Source: Congregibacter litoralis KT71 (GTDB taxonomy: Bacteria; Pseudomonadota; Gammaproteobacteria; Pseudomonadales; Halieaceae). Taken from it: 64,000 nucleotides of DNA. The DNA lies in the NCBI RefSeq assembly GCF_000153125.2, contig NZ_CM002299.1, positions 2,169,075 to 2,233,074 on the forward strand. The letters run 5' to 3'. Made by a program: the position numbers and the translations under genes. This document shows positions 26,343-34,769 of this stretch, piece after piece. The notes under the pieces are model-generated. The model was given only the letters and a program-made list of their open reading frames with translations, had not been told where the DNA came from and searched no databases. Numbering within the stretch: position 1 is the stretch's first letter; the number at the start of each line of letters is the position of its first letter.

Positions 26343-28390
26343 TGCACAACATCCCCTGCAACAACTGACGCCTTCCCGAAACATTTGGTATTTCCGAGGT
26401 TGGAAAGATGGACCTCGTTGATCTTGATCTGGCGCTCAATCTCACGCCGGGAGAGTCGGGATAGCATCCCCGGCCCACCATCGAGTAGCCCCCGGTAGAA
26501 GCTGATGTTTTTCTCCAACTCGCCTTTTGCATCACTGAGAACGACCGCATTCTTGCAGTCCAGTTTGCAGTTCGAGGTGTCTGGCTGGATTGGGCCGTCT
26601 GACAAACACTTCCCCTCTAAGCAAGGAGGCAATTGGTCTGCCGAATACTCATCGTTGCTTACGCAATAGACGCCGACTGAGGCCCGCTTAATGAACACAG
26701 GCTCACCGGCCTCAATAAGGTATGCGATGTAATTGTAGATGGTCATGCGAAGCAGCTTGCCCTTAAACAGCAATGGCTTTTCTGCTGATTTGGCTGCTAT
26801 CCGCTCTGCCGCGCTCCCCGAGTACCCGCCGCCTTGTACTGCGCTAACGAGATTGATGAAATCTTGTGCGTAGTGGGTTTCTATCGCCTCTGCAACAGAA
26901 GAAATAATGTAGGGATTTCGAGCGATATAGCGAAGGGTCATCTTGTAGCTGCGATGACCGAACAGCATACGGATAACGTCAATGTTCCGTTCTGAACGAT
27001 TGATCAGCATCTCCGCTATGGTTTTCCTGAATCTGTGCGGATGAACGCCATCAATACCTGTTACTTCCCCAATCCGTTTCATCGACTTTTGGATTGAACG
27101 AGCCATTATCGATGCCACTTTCCCCCCCTTGGCGCAATAAAAAACCTTTCGGGTTCGCATGTGGACTTCGACCTCACGAAGTTGTTTGAACTGTGTGATG
27201 ATCTCACCTAGAAAGTCCGGCAAGGGGATCGCATCAGGTTCCCCAAAATAATTGGGGTCATTGCTGGTTTTGAATCTCACGACGTTAACTGTGTATTCGC
27301 CATCACCGCTCTGGGTGATGTCGTCGAAATCCAGTTCTGCCAACTCGCTAGATCGGAGTCCCGTGATGAGCGAGAAAAGGACCAGAATCCCCTGCATTAC
27401 GTTATCTAGGGCCACCCTGTAGTTGTTCTTCCAAGTGTAAGCGATGTAGTCGTATTCGAGCTCCCTACCGCTGCTGCTGGTGATCTTGGCCTTAGTTGGT
27501 CGAGTTTCATATCCGCAGACAGTCACTCCTTTCACCTTCTTGCCGAGCATTTCTTCAATCTCGAGGTCTGGCTTTGAGCGAACAAGGAAACCTACCTTGT
27601 GGACACTAAGGCTCTCAACGATAAAGTCTCGTATCTCCATCAGTGTTGGCATTGCCTCCTCGGTCCAGAAGAGTGCGTACTCAACCATGCTGGACAATTC
27701 GCCTTCAGTGTACGGTTTCCAGCCCTGTGTTTCGGCGGCAACTTTTTCCTGGACAGATTTTTGTCGCGCTTTGGTGACCACCTTATTCAGCGGAATATCC
27801 AGACGTAATTCTCTTGAGATTAACTTCTGCGCTGACAGTGAAATCCAGAAGGCGAGGATGAAATACAGAAATGAGTAATGCCTGTAGATGCCTTCATCAC
27901 GAGCCATGTCCAGCGCCCTGTTAATCATGGGCACTGTGATCGTGCGAATGCTCTCTGGCGTTGCATCTAGTCCGTTGGGGCTCAACAGATACCAGTCAAG
28001 GTAATCACAGGCATAAGAGTAGGTCCTTGTTGATCGATAGCTCCTGACTTTGCCGTAGGGGTGAAACTCAGGAATCAAGTGATAGATCAACTGCTTGTAA
28101 AGCTCATTGCCCCCAGCAAGTCTGCTGGTAAATGTGACGATCACTTTCTCGCCGGAGCGAGTCGCGTAAAGCCAGCGATTATCATTGTAGCTCGACTGAT
28201 CTGATGTGCGGAAAGACAACGTCGGATCATCTTCGATTTTTGCTAGGAGCGACCCGCTGTCACCATCGAGGTCACCATGCGAAAAATCGAGGAGTTCATG
28301 GAATTCTGCTGACGCTGCTTCCTTGGCTTCTTCCTCCAAAGGCCTGTTAATGGCCTGAGCGAGGTCTTCATTGTCCAATTGGTTGCTCAT
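26339..28390 (-). CDS. large tyrosine recombinase with complete catalytic residues
   Basis: 683 aa, much longer than ordinary integrases. Catalytic residues are visible: Arg in SLITGLRSSELAELDF, His and Arg in GVHPHRFRKTIAEML, His in MLFGHRSYKMTLRY and the nucleophilic Tyr at the end of that motif. A long N-terminal DNA-binding region precedes it. The C-terminus has four Cys in two pairs (PPCLEGKC and NCKLDC), probably a zinc-binding module, as also seen in the neighbouring 666-aa protein. It overlaps both neighbours by 4 bp (ATGA). This is the best candidate for the main strand-exchange enzyme. Confidence 0.92.
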   Translation of the reverse strand: MSNQLDNEDLAQAINRPLEEEAKEAASAEFHELLDFSHGDLDGDSGSLLAKIEDDPTLSFRTSDQSSYNDNRWLYATRSGEKVIVTFTSRLAGGNELYKQLIYHLIPEFHPYGKVRSYRSTRTYSYACDYLDWYLLSPNGLDATPESIRTITVPMINRALDMARDEGIYRHYSFLYFILAFWISLSAQKLISRELRLDIPLNKVVTKARQKSVQEKVAAETQGWKPYTEGELSSMVEYALFWTEEAMPTLMEIRDFIVESLSVHKVGFLVRSKPDLEIEEMLGKKVKGVTVCGYETRPTKAKITSSSGRELEYDYIAYTWKNNYRVALDNVMQGILVLFSLITGLRSSELAELDFDDITQSGDGEYTVNVVRFKTSNDPNYFGEPDAIPLPDFLGEIITQFKQLREVEVHMRTRKVFYCAKGGKVASIMARSIQKSMKRIGEVTGIDGVHPHRFRKTIAEMLINRSERNIDVIRMLFGHRSYKMTLRYIARNPYIISSVAEAIETHYAQDFINLVSAVQGGGYSGSAAERIAAKSAEKPLLFKGKLLRMTIYNYIAYLIEAGEPVFIKRASVGVYCVSNDEYSADQLPPCLEGKCLSDGPIQPDTSNCKLDCKNAVVLSDAKGELEKNISFYRGLLDGGPGMLSRLSRREIERQIKINEVHLSNLGNTKCFGKASVVAGDVVQ

Positions 28391-30387
28391 TCGTCGTCCT
28401 CAAACAGTACGGACAGGATAGACATATCGGAAGGCAGCAGGCTCGGGTTCTTCCTGAGATAGCGTGCAGCATTTTTCAAGGCTTCCTCATCCCCCCAAAC
28501 GTCAAAGATGTATTCGATGATCGACAACTCATCAGCGTGAAGAGGGTCCAACATGGCAGCCCCGATTTCTTCGGCCTCCCTTTGGAGGGATGCTTGTCGA
28601 TCCATTAGATATGGCAGCGAATCCTCGAATATGCAGACCTGACTACAGAAGAGACACTTCCGCAGTTCGCTGCATTTCTTTCCGATAGGGATTTGTGTGG
28701 AGCTGCCAGGCCAGTCTGGCTTGTATGAATCGGAGCACGCCCAAAGAGAGCGATCTTGCCCAGGTAATGAAAACACTCTCAGTGATGCAAAATTGATAGA
28801 GGTGTCGCCTCGCTTGCCGATGAGTCCTTTGAACTTATTCTGGCGAATTTTACTCATCAGCAAGGTCAGTTCTTTTCTGAGCCGCTCGCGGCGCTGTTGC
28901 CTCGCCATACCAGAATCGTCGTAATGAATGTCCGTACTCTCAATATCCTTATGTCCTTGCGTCAGTGCGACAACACTTAAAGGTGTGCCTCGCTTATCAC
29001 GAACAAAGCGAACCCAGGTCGGGCGAAGGCGCAACGCAATATCCTTGGCAGTCTCCAGTCTGTTTCCGTTCTCGCAGACCTCGTACTTTTTAAAGAATGC
29101 CTTTACCCCTGAGCTCCAGACGTCCTTGACCGTAGCGGACGTGTAGCGCCCTGGACGGGACAGGTTCCCCTTCTGATTCTTTTTCAGGTCATTCGACATT
29201 TGCCTTGTCCCTCTTATGCAGGAAAAAAGGGGATTGATCGTGCAGTACTCCCGGCCAATATGGTCTATGGGTAGGCCTAACATCGGCTCCGAGAGCTTCT
29301 TCGCTAACTGAATCAAGTTGTATGCGGAATACCTGTCTTCCTTGGAGCTTGCTGCATAGAAGGCCTTGGGGTCCTTATAGGGCTTACCCCTTCCTTGTGA
29401 CTTATTCTTCTCGGAGAAAATCAAGGCATTCTTGTCGTTGAGAATTCCAGCAAGAGCGTGCTCGTAATTGCCACTATCGAGCGCGGACACCGTTTCCTTG
29501 TTCCACCCTGTCTGCAAGCCAATGAAGAGTGCAATAGCCACCTGATCCATGGCGGTCGGGAAATAACGTGCAAATACGTCATCTAACGGCGTTACGGCAT
29601 CCGCGTAGTCAGTCGGCCTGACTGCATGAATCAAGTAGCGCCGATAAATGAACTCACAGGGGTTAGACAACGCATCAGTACTTCTGGCGCTTCTGGCCGA
29701 ATCGTAAGCGTGCTGGAAGTCATCGAAAGGTACTGCAAGAGGATGCCCTTCAAGCAAGAGTGTCTTTAGAGCGCGGTCATCATCCGGCACCCACCTACTC
29801 ACCTTGCCGTCGAAAGGAAGTAACTCGCTGCGGGGGTAAGGCGTCACCGCGCCAAGTTTCTCTCTGTACGTTAATTTTTCATACAGAGAATCAATATGCT
29901 GCTTTAGTGCAGTCGAGAGCTGGACAAAGCAAGCCTCTGTAAGCGGCTCAGCTGGCTTGCCACTCCTACTATCCACCGCTGGCAGAAACAGGAGGGGCAT
30001 GCCTTCGTCGTAATCCTTTGCGACAGAAGTCAATGCTCCGCGAAGGCGTGATGCTAAGCCCTGCGGCGCTTTGACCTTCTTGGCGTATTGATCAAAACCG
30101 TAAAATACTTCTGATGTTATTTTATCGAGGGAATTCAGGTGTAATGCGTCTGGGACTCCAGACTCGTACACGCATATAAAATCTAAAAATACATTGATCG
30201 CTTTGCGAATCTCATAGCCCTTCGAGTACGAGCGATCTTGGACAAATCTCACGAAGGCGTAGTGTAGACCTGCACTGAAATTACAATCATAAGAAAAACG
30301 AGGATGCTCAAGATAGTTGCAGGTCACCGACCTTCCATCGCCGCTAAGCACCGTCGCAACGCCTTGAACAACCTTAAGATACTTCAT
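28387..30387 (-). CDS. large, catalytically degenerate tyrosine-recombinase-like protein
   Basis: 666 aa with the layout of its downstream neighbour. The integrase fold is recognisable from FIGLQTGWNKETVSAL at box I (the usual Arg is missing), RLRPTWVRFVRDKRGTPL at box II and LTQGHKDIESTDIHY with box III His and a Tyr. The loss of the box I Arg suggests a structural or reduced-activity subunit. A C-terminal Cys cluster (KKCSELRKCLFCSQVC) is probably a zinc site. It begins 11 bp after the element's tmk and overlaps the 683-aa recombinase, so tmk and the recombinases share a transcript. Confidence 0.85.
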   Translation of the reverse strand: MKYLKVVQGVATVLSGDGRSVTCNYLEHPRFSYDCNFSAGLHYAFVRFVQDRSYSKGYEIRKAINVFLDFICVYESGVPDALHLNSLDKITSEVFYGFDQYAKKVKAPQGLASRLRGALTSVAKDYDEGMPLLFLPAVDSRSGKPAEPLTEACFVQLSTALKQHIDSLYEKLTYREKLGAVTPYPRSELLPFDGKVSRWVPDDDRALKTLLLEGHPLAVPFDDFQHAYDSARSARSTDALSNPCEFIYRRYLIHAVRPTDYADAVTPLDDVFARYFPTAMDQVAIALFIGLQTGWNKETVSALDSGNYEHALAGILNDKNALIFSEKNKSQGRGKPYKDPKAFYAASSKEDRYSAYNLIQLAKKLSEPMLGLPIDHIGREYCTINPLFSCIRGTRQMSNDLKKNQKGNLSRPGRYTSATVKDVWSSGVKAFFKKYEVCENGNRLETAKDIALRLRPTWVRFVRDKRGTPLSVVALTQGHKDIESTDIHYDDSGMARQQRRERLRKELTLLMSKIRQNKFKGLIGKRGDTSINFASLRVFSLPGQDRSLWACSDSYKPDWPGSSTQIPIGKKCSELRKCLFCSQVCIFEDSLPYLMDRQASLQREAEEIGAAMLDPLHADELSIIEYIFDVWGDEEALKNAARYLRKNPSLLPSDMSILSVLFEDDE

Positions 30388-30398
30388 GCGTTGACCCG

Positions 30399-31028
30399 TT
30401 ACGCTTCAATAACTTGGTCAACGACGCTCAACACCTCACTTATTACATTATCAAGTGACTGTGAGGCATCAATCACAACAAAGTTATCTGGGCTTGCCTT
30501 AGCCTGCCCCAGGTAGCCATCACGGGCTTTGTGAAGGAAGTCCAGCTTCTCCTTCTCAAGCCTATCCAGGTCATCGCCACGGGAGCCAACACGCACCAGA
30601 CCTGCCTCTGGGTCCAGATCAAGAATGATCGTCATATCAGGCTTGAGGCCATCAACGGCGATTTCATTCAGCGTGGTAATCAACTCCAGGGGCAGCCCCC
30701 TTGCGTAGTGCTGAAAACTTACGGTTGCTGAGTCAAAGCGATCAGAAACAACAACCTTGCCTGCCTCAACGGCAGGCATGATCTTCTCGCGAACGTGTTG
30801 CGCTCGCGCAGCGGCGAACAACATTAGTTCAGTCACGTCAGCCATCTCACCGGCCTCCGGTGACAAGAGAATCTCTCTTATTTTTTCTCCGATAGGAGTG
30901 CCGCCAGGCTCGCGGGTAAACACGGTCTCACGGTTCACATGCTGGAGATGATCACGAATCGCTTCAATGACCGTAGTTTTTCCAGCTCCATTACTCCCAT
31001 CGACGACGATCATGCGGCCTTTTTTCAT
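30399..31028 (-). CDS. tmk: element-encoded thymidylate kinase (replacement copy)
   Basis: Complete 209-aa dTMP kinase: P-loop MIVVDGSNGAGKTT, TREPGGTPIGEKIRE with the Arg/Glu of the nucleoside site, the ARAQHVREKI lid helix, DRFDSATVSFQHYARG and a C-terminal VIDASQSLDNV. It differs greatly from the host remnant, which has EGGEGAGKST and DRFTDATYAYQG, so it is not a duplication. ATG 31028 has GGAGA eight bases upstream; starts further up lack one. It is the first gene inside the right end, under its own promoter. It presumably supplies the essential activity lost when the element splits the host gene. Confidence 0.96.
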   Translation of the reverse strand: MKKGRMIVVDGSNGAGKTTVIEAIRDHLQHVNRETVFTREPGGTPIGEKIREILLSPEAGEMADVTELMLFAAARAQHVREKIMPAVEAGKVVVSDRFDSATVSFQHYARGLPLELITTLNEIAVDGLKPDMTIILDLDPEAGLVRVGSRGDDLDRLEKEKLDFLHKARDGYLGQAKASPDNFVVIDASQSLDNVISEVLSVVDQVIEA

Positions 31029-31075
31029 TCGTCTTCTCCACATCAATTCCAGTGCTTTACCGCTGCATTGTTTAC

Positions 31076-31103
31076 AATATACCATAATCCGATATATTTA
31101 CAA
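31076..31103 (-). promoter_or_regulatory. promoter of the element's tmk-recombinase operon
   Basis: On the minus strand TTGTAA is followed after 16 bp by TATATT, about 45 bp upstream of the element tmk start. It lies within 60 bp of the right terminus, among extra copies of the terminal blocks (GTTTAC at 31070-31075, ATCCGAT at 31087-31093). Recombinase binding to the end could therefore repress this promoter; that regulation is inferred. Confidence 0.7.
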
Positions 31104-31106
31104 ACT

Positions 31107-31140
31107 GTTTACGAAAAAAAAGAATCCGAAACAATGCGCC
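31107..31140. repeat. right end of the element: 28-bp inverted repeat and 6-bp core
   Basis: The inverted repeat at 31107-31134 is the partner of 10277-10304, with matching blocks GTTTAC, A6 and TCCGA (reverse complements of the left-end blocks). TGCGCC at 31135-31140 repeats the left core and belongs to the tmk P-loop codons (GGC-GCA on the coding strand). Confidence 0.88.
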
Positions 31141-31182
31141 CTCGCCGCCCTCCAGGGTAATAAATAATCCTCGTTGATTCAC
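31135..31182 (-). pseudogene. tmk: native thymidylate kinase, 5' remnant (16 codons)
   Basis: Reads GTG-AAT-CAA-CGA then GLFITLEGGEGA, the conserved first beta strand and start of the P-loop of thymidylate kinases. The frame then enters the element and ends. The GTG start overlaps the mltG stop (GTGA), the usual coupling in the mltG-tmk pair. Joined to the piece ending at 10,276, it restores EGGEGAGKST exactly. Confidence 0.95.
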
Positions 31183-32213
31183 GGCTCATTGCTCTTTGGT
31201 GCTGATCGATAATCAGCGCGTCGGGACAACTGAAACTGCCGAACGGCTGCCTCATGCTCTTTCAGGCTTGCGCTGAACTGATGGCTTCCATCACCTCGCG
31301 CTACAAAATACAGGGCATCTCCCGCCTCGGGATTCACCGCAGCCATCAGCGCGGCCTTTCCGGGCAGGGCAATGGGCCCCGGAGGCAGGCCTTTATGTCG
31401 ATAGCTGTTGTAAGCATTCTTTTCATCGCTCAGATGTTTACGCGTCAGGTTACCCTCAAAGGTTGCGCCAAGCCCGTAAATCACCGTGGGGTCGGTTTGC
31501 AGACGCATACCTGATCGCAGTCGTCGCACAAAGACACCCCCAATCGCCGCGCGCTCCCGCGCGAGACCCGTTTCCTTCTCGATGATGGAGGCCATGATCA
31601 AGGCATCATAGGGATCACGGTAAGGCAGTCCCTGTTGGCGCTGCCCCCATACCTCGACGAGAGCCTCTTCCATCATGCGATGGGCCTCGTGGAGGATATC
31701 GAAATCGCTGTCACCGCGCTCGTATTGATAGGTCTCGGGCAGAAAATAGCCTTCCGTCAGCGTGGCCGGCGCCACCAGATCGAGTAAGCGTGAATCTTGC
31801 GGGCCCTCAAGCACGGGCTTGATACCTTTACTGTCCGCCAGGAGTTTCAGCGCTTCACCTAAGGTAATCCCCTCGGGCAGGGTCACAAGATAACGCACCG
31901 TATCGCCACTTTGGAGCTGCGCCAACAGTGAAGCCGGCGTGACGCCGGGTTCCAGGCGGTACTCCCCCAGGCGGATGCGACTATCCGCCCCAAGAAAACG
32001 CCCGGCCCAGTTAAATAGACGCTCGTGATCCAAAACCCCGGCGTCAGCAAGACGGCGGGACAAACGACTCAAACTGTCGCCCGGCTCCACATACACGATC
32101 AAACCCTCCTCCGCTACGTTCAGAGGGCCTTCCCACCAGGCGTCCAGCCAGCGGAGAGCGACCAACACCATCAAAAACGTACCGGAGAGGGCGAGACTCA
32201 GATAGCGCAACAC
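31179..32213 (-). CDS. mltG: endolytic murein transglycosylase MltG
   Basis: Inner-membrane lytic transglycosylase (YceG) that cuts nascent glycan strands and may terminate their growth. The 344-aa protein has one N-terminal membrane segment (LSLALSGTFLMVLVALRWL), a LysM-like region (GDSLSRLSRRLADAGV), and the YceG domain with the catalytic Glu in ASIIEKETGLARER and the conserved DPTVIYGLG and YNSYRHKGLPPGPI. The GTG start has AAGG close upstream and overlaps pabC by 16 bp. Its stop overlaps the start of the host tmk remnant, marking the ancestral operon. Confidence 0.96.
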   Translation of the reverse strand: MLRYLSLALSGTFLMVLVALRWLDAWWEGPLNVAEEGLIVYVEPGDSLSRLSRRLADAGVLDHERLFNWAGRFLGADSRIRLGEYRLEPGVTPASLLAQLQSGDTVRYLVTLPEGITLGEALKLLADSKGIKPVLEGPQDSRLLDLVAPATLTEGYFLPETYQYERGDSDFDILHEAHRMMEEALVEVWGQRQQGLPYRDPYDALIMASIIEKETGLARERAAIGGVFVRRLRSGMRLQTDPTVIYGLGATFEGNLTRKHLSDEKNAYNSYRHKGLPPGPIALPGKAALMAAVNPEAGDALYFVARGDGSHQFSASLKEHEAAVRQFQLSRRADYRSAPKSNEP

Positions 32214-33028
32214 TGCCTTGCCTCGCTAAAGAAACTTTGTTGTAGCGCGCTCAGTCTCTCGCTAGGAGGGTAATCCTGCTCATCCCAGCGGGATATGCCG
32301 CGAACCCCCACAACACTGTTGCTGAGAAACAGTCCATCGGCCTCGCGCAAATCCCGGGCTTGCAGGGGCTTTTCCTCGGCTGTCATGCCCAGCTTCGGCG
32401 CAAGCGTTTCCATGAGAAATCGCCGTCGCGTGCCCAATACGCCACTGCCGTCACAAGGTGATGTGAGCAGCCGATCGCCCCGAAGCACAAATAGATTGGC
32501 ATTACTGGAGCACTGATAAACACCCCGCTCGTTGCGAAGCAACACATCGTCGACCGCCAGATCCTTTGCCTCAGCAGCGGCCATAACCTGCTCCAGGCGA
32601 TTGCAGTGTTTCAGGCCCGCCAACAGCGGCTGGTGGCTCATCACGACGGACGAGGTTGTGACTGTCGCCGGCGGTAAAGCGTCAAGGGGTGGCCTCTCAA
32701 GGCTGTGATGGGTGGTGGTCACCCTGGCCCGCGCAGAGAGATCCGGCGCATATCCCCGCTGCCCCGATCCGCGACTGACGGTCACGCGAAGAATAGCGTT
32801 TGCTCCTGTCATCGTCCCAAGGGTATCGCTGATCGCATCGCGAACATCCCGGCTATCAAGGTTCATGCGCAAACGCCGGGCACCGTCTGCGAGACGGTCG
32901 ATATGGAGATCAAGCCAAAGTACCCGGCCGCTGACGATGAGCAGGGTCTCAAAAAGTCCGTCGCCATAGAGAAATGCCCGGTCCGTTGCAGGCACCGAAA
33001 GCAAAGGAACCTCCCGTAAGGCCTCCAC
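32198..33028 (-). CDS. pabC: aminodeoxychorismate lyase
   Basis: PLP enzyme (fold type IV) that converts 4-amino-4-deoxychorismate to 4-aminobenzoate and pyruvate for folate synthesis. The 276-aa protein has the DRAFLYGDGLFET motif, the catalytic Lys in LAGLKHCNRLEQV, and the phosphate-binding GVLGTRRRFLM and LSNSVVGVRGI segments. It starts at GTG, eight bases after the fabF stop, and overlaps mltG. The fabF-pabC-mltG order is typical of gammaproteobacteria. Confidence 0.94.
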   Translation of the reverse strand: MEALREVPLLSVPATDRAFLYGDGLFETLLIVSGRVLWLDLHIDRLADGARRLRMNLDSRDVRDAISDTLGTMTGANAILRVTVSRGSGQRGYAPDLSARARVTTTHHSLERPPLDALPPATVTTSSVVMSHQPLLAGLKHCNRLEQVMAAAEAKDLAVDDVLLRNERGVYQCSSNANLFVLRGDRLLTSPCDGSGVLGTRRRFLMETLAPKLGMTAEEKPLQARDLREADGLFLSNSVVGVRGISRWDEQDYPPSERLSALQQSFFSEARQCCAI

Positions 33029-33036
33029 CGAGAGGT

Positions 33037-34275
33037 CTAAACGCGTCCGAAGATCAGGGAGCCATTGGTGCCGCCAAAGCCAAAGGAATTAGTCAGACTG
33101 TGCGTGATTGTCATCTCTCGTGCCGTGTTGGGAACGTAGTCGAGCACGCAGCCTTCACCGGGGTTATCGAGATTGATGGTTGGCGGAGCAACCTGATCAC
33201 GCAGCGCCAGTACCGCAAACACAGCCTCGACGGCTCCGGCGGCACCCAGGAGATGTCCAATCATGGACTTGGTAGAGCTCACGGCAACAGACGATGCGGC
33301 AGTTCCAAACACAGACTCTACGGCCCGGCTCTCGGCTACGTCGCCGGCGAGCGTTGAGGTGCCGTGAGCGTTGACATATTCAACGGCACTCGCATCGAGT
33401 TCTGCATCGAGAAGCGCATTGCGCATCGCGTCGGCGGCGCCGCGGCCGTCCTCCGGCGGCAAGGTCATATGATAGGCATCGCCACTCATGCCGAAGCCAT
33501 TGAGCTCCGCAAAAATCTTGGCGCCCCGGGCCTTCGCGCTTTCATACTCCTCAAGAAACACCATGCCGGCGCCATCGCCCAGGACAAAGCCATCGCGATC
33601 CGCATCCCAGGGCCGCGACGCGGCCTCGGGATCATCATTGCGTGTCGACAAGGCGCGGGCCGCAGCAAACCCCCCAAGACCTACTTTCGTCGTGGCCATC
33701 TCAGCGCCACCTGCCAGCATGGCATCCGCGTCGCCCTGGGCGATCATTCGCGCTGCAAGACCAATGTTGTGGGTGCCGCTTGTGCACGCCGTAACAATGG
33801 CGATGTTGGGGCCACGCATGCCGTAGCGAACAGACAGATTTCCGGCAATCATATTGATGATGGAACCCGGCACAAAAAACGGTGATATACGACGGGGTCC
33901 CGTGCTGTTGACGATTTCAGAATTTTTTTCGATCTGACCGATGCCGCCGATGCCAGAGCCAATGGCACAACCCACGCGACCGGCGTTCTCTTCGGTGACC
34001 GTAAATCCTGCGTGCTCCATCGCCTGGATGCCTGCAGCCATGCCGTATTGCACGAAGGTATCCATTTTTCGAGCATCTTTCGGTGGGAGATAGGCGCTGA
34101 TATCAAAGTCTTTAACACTGGAGCTAAAGCGTGTGGTGTAGGCATCAACGTCGAAGGCTTCGATGGGTGCGGCGCCACTTTTTCCCGCGAGTATCGATGC
34201 CCAGCTTGATTCAACGTCGTGTCCCACGGGAGTTACCAACCCCAATCCCGTCACAACTACGCGTCTTCCCTTCAC
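33037..34275 (-). CDS. fabF: 3-oxoacyl-ACP synthase II (KAS II)
   Basis: Elongating beta-ketoacyl-ACP synthase of type II fatty acid synthesis. The Cys-His-His site is visible: Cys in [14 protein letters not shown], His in [11 protein letters not shown] and His in [24 protein letters not shown] ends the protein. The start is the GTG at 34275, with GGGAGAAGG just upstream, giving 412 aa, the usual length; the frame stays open 11 codons further up, but no better site exists there. A hairpin lies between acpP and this gene. Confidence 0.97.
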   Translation of the reverse strand: MKGRRVVVTGLGLVTPVGHDVESSWASILAGKSGAAPIEAFDVDAYTTRFSSSVKDFDISAYLPPKDARKMDTFVQYGMAAGIQAMEHAGFTVTEENAGRVGCAIGSGIGGIGQIEKNSEIVNSTGPRRISPFFVPGSIINMIAGNLSVRYGMRGPNIAIVTACTSGTHNIGLAARMIAQGDADAMLAGGAEMATTKVGLGGFAAARALSTRNDDPEAASRPWDADRDGFVLGDGAGMVFLEEYESAKARGAKIFAELNGFGMSGDAYHMTLPPEDGRGAADAMRNALLDAELDASAVEYVNAHGTSTLAGDVAESRAVESVFGTAASSVAVSSTKSMIGHLLGAAGAVEAVFAVLALRDQVAPPTINLDNPGEGCVLDYVPNTAREMTITHSLTNSFGFGGTNGSLIFGRV

Positions 34276-34358
34276 AGTCCTTCTCCCCTGGCTCTCACCA
34301 ACTTTCAATTACCCATTGTCGATTCACTGTCAACTTGTTGAGCTCACACAAACAGAAA

Positions 34359-34387
34359 AGCCGTGATACCTGGCGGTAGTCACGGCT
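34359..34387 (-). terminator. hairpin between acpP and fabF, partial terminator or attenuator
   Basis: On the minus strand AGCCGTGA pairs with TCACGGCT around a 13-nt loop, followed by only four T residues. Its position after acpP suggests it protects or partially terminates the abundant acpP transcript and lowers fabF expression. The regulatory role is inferred. Confidence 0.6.
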
Positions 34388-34427
34388 CTTCAGATGCTAC
34401 ACGCGCTGCTGCGCGCTCGCAGTGCCC

Positions 34428-34664
34428 TCAGGAGAGGTGCTCGTTGATGTAATCGATCGCAAGCTTCACCGTTGTAATTTTCTCAGCTTCCTCATCGGGA
34501 ATTTCTGTTTCAAATTCCTCCTCGAGCGCCATCACAAGCTCAACTGTATCCAGCGAGTCTGCGCCGAGATCTTCTACAAAGGAAGCCTCCGTCTGCACTT
34601 CTTCTTCTTTTACGCCGAGCTGCTCAGCGACGATTTTTTTTACGCGTTCTTCAATGCTGCTCAT
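34428..34664 (-). CDS. acpP: acyl carrier protein
   Basis: 78-aa acidic carrier of fatty acyl chains. The phosphopantetheine Ser is in [20 protein letters not shown]. The protein begins with [20 protein letters not shown] and matches E. coli AcpP in length and motif spacing. It lies between fabG and fabF. Confidence 0.98.
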   Translation of the reverse strand: MSSIEERVKKIVAEQLGVKEEEVQTEASFVEDLGADSLDTVELVMALEEEFETEIPDEEAEKITTVKLAIDYINEHLS

Positions 34665-34769
34665 GATCCTCGAATACTCCTGCTGAAGGAAAACCTACAT
34701 TGCCAATGTTATAGGGCAGGTGCGAAGTCTACCGGTTTTTTATTACCCGGCATACACCTGACGGAAACA

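Larger units (their letters stand above)
10277..31134. mobile_element. 20.9-kb integrated element inserted in tmk, carrying a replacement tmk
   Basis: The boundaries come from the split host gene. Joining 31,135 (minus strand) directly to 10,276 rebuilds an intact 215-codon tmk. The ends carry 28-bp imperfect inverted repeats and an identical 6-bp TGCGCC at each junction. The right third is a co-directional operon: tmk paralogue, three tyrosine recombinases with an HTH/coiled-coil protein, a HEAT protein, a cupin-like/HEAT protein and a MutS-like ATPase. The left two thirds is loosely packed cargo with dispersed repeats. No relaxase, type IV secretion or phage structural genes are visible, so it is probably mobilised passively. 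The multi-recombinase operon recalls Tn554-type and strand-biased circularising elements; which class it belongs to is inference. Confidence 0.93.

Noticed and set aside
10277-31134. Prophage or conjugative element
   Set aside because: No capsid, tail, lysis, relaxase or type IV secretion genes are seen; the gene content is recombinases, tmk and mixed cargo only.
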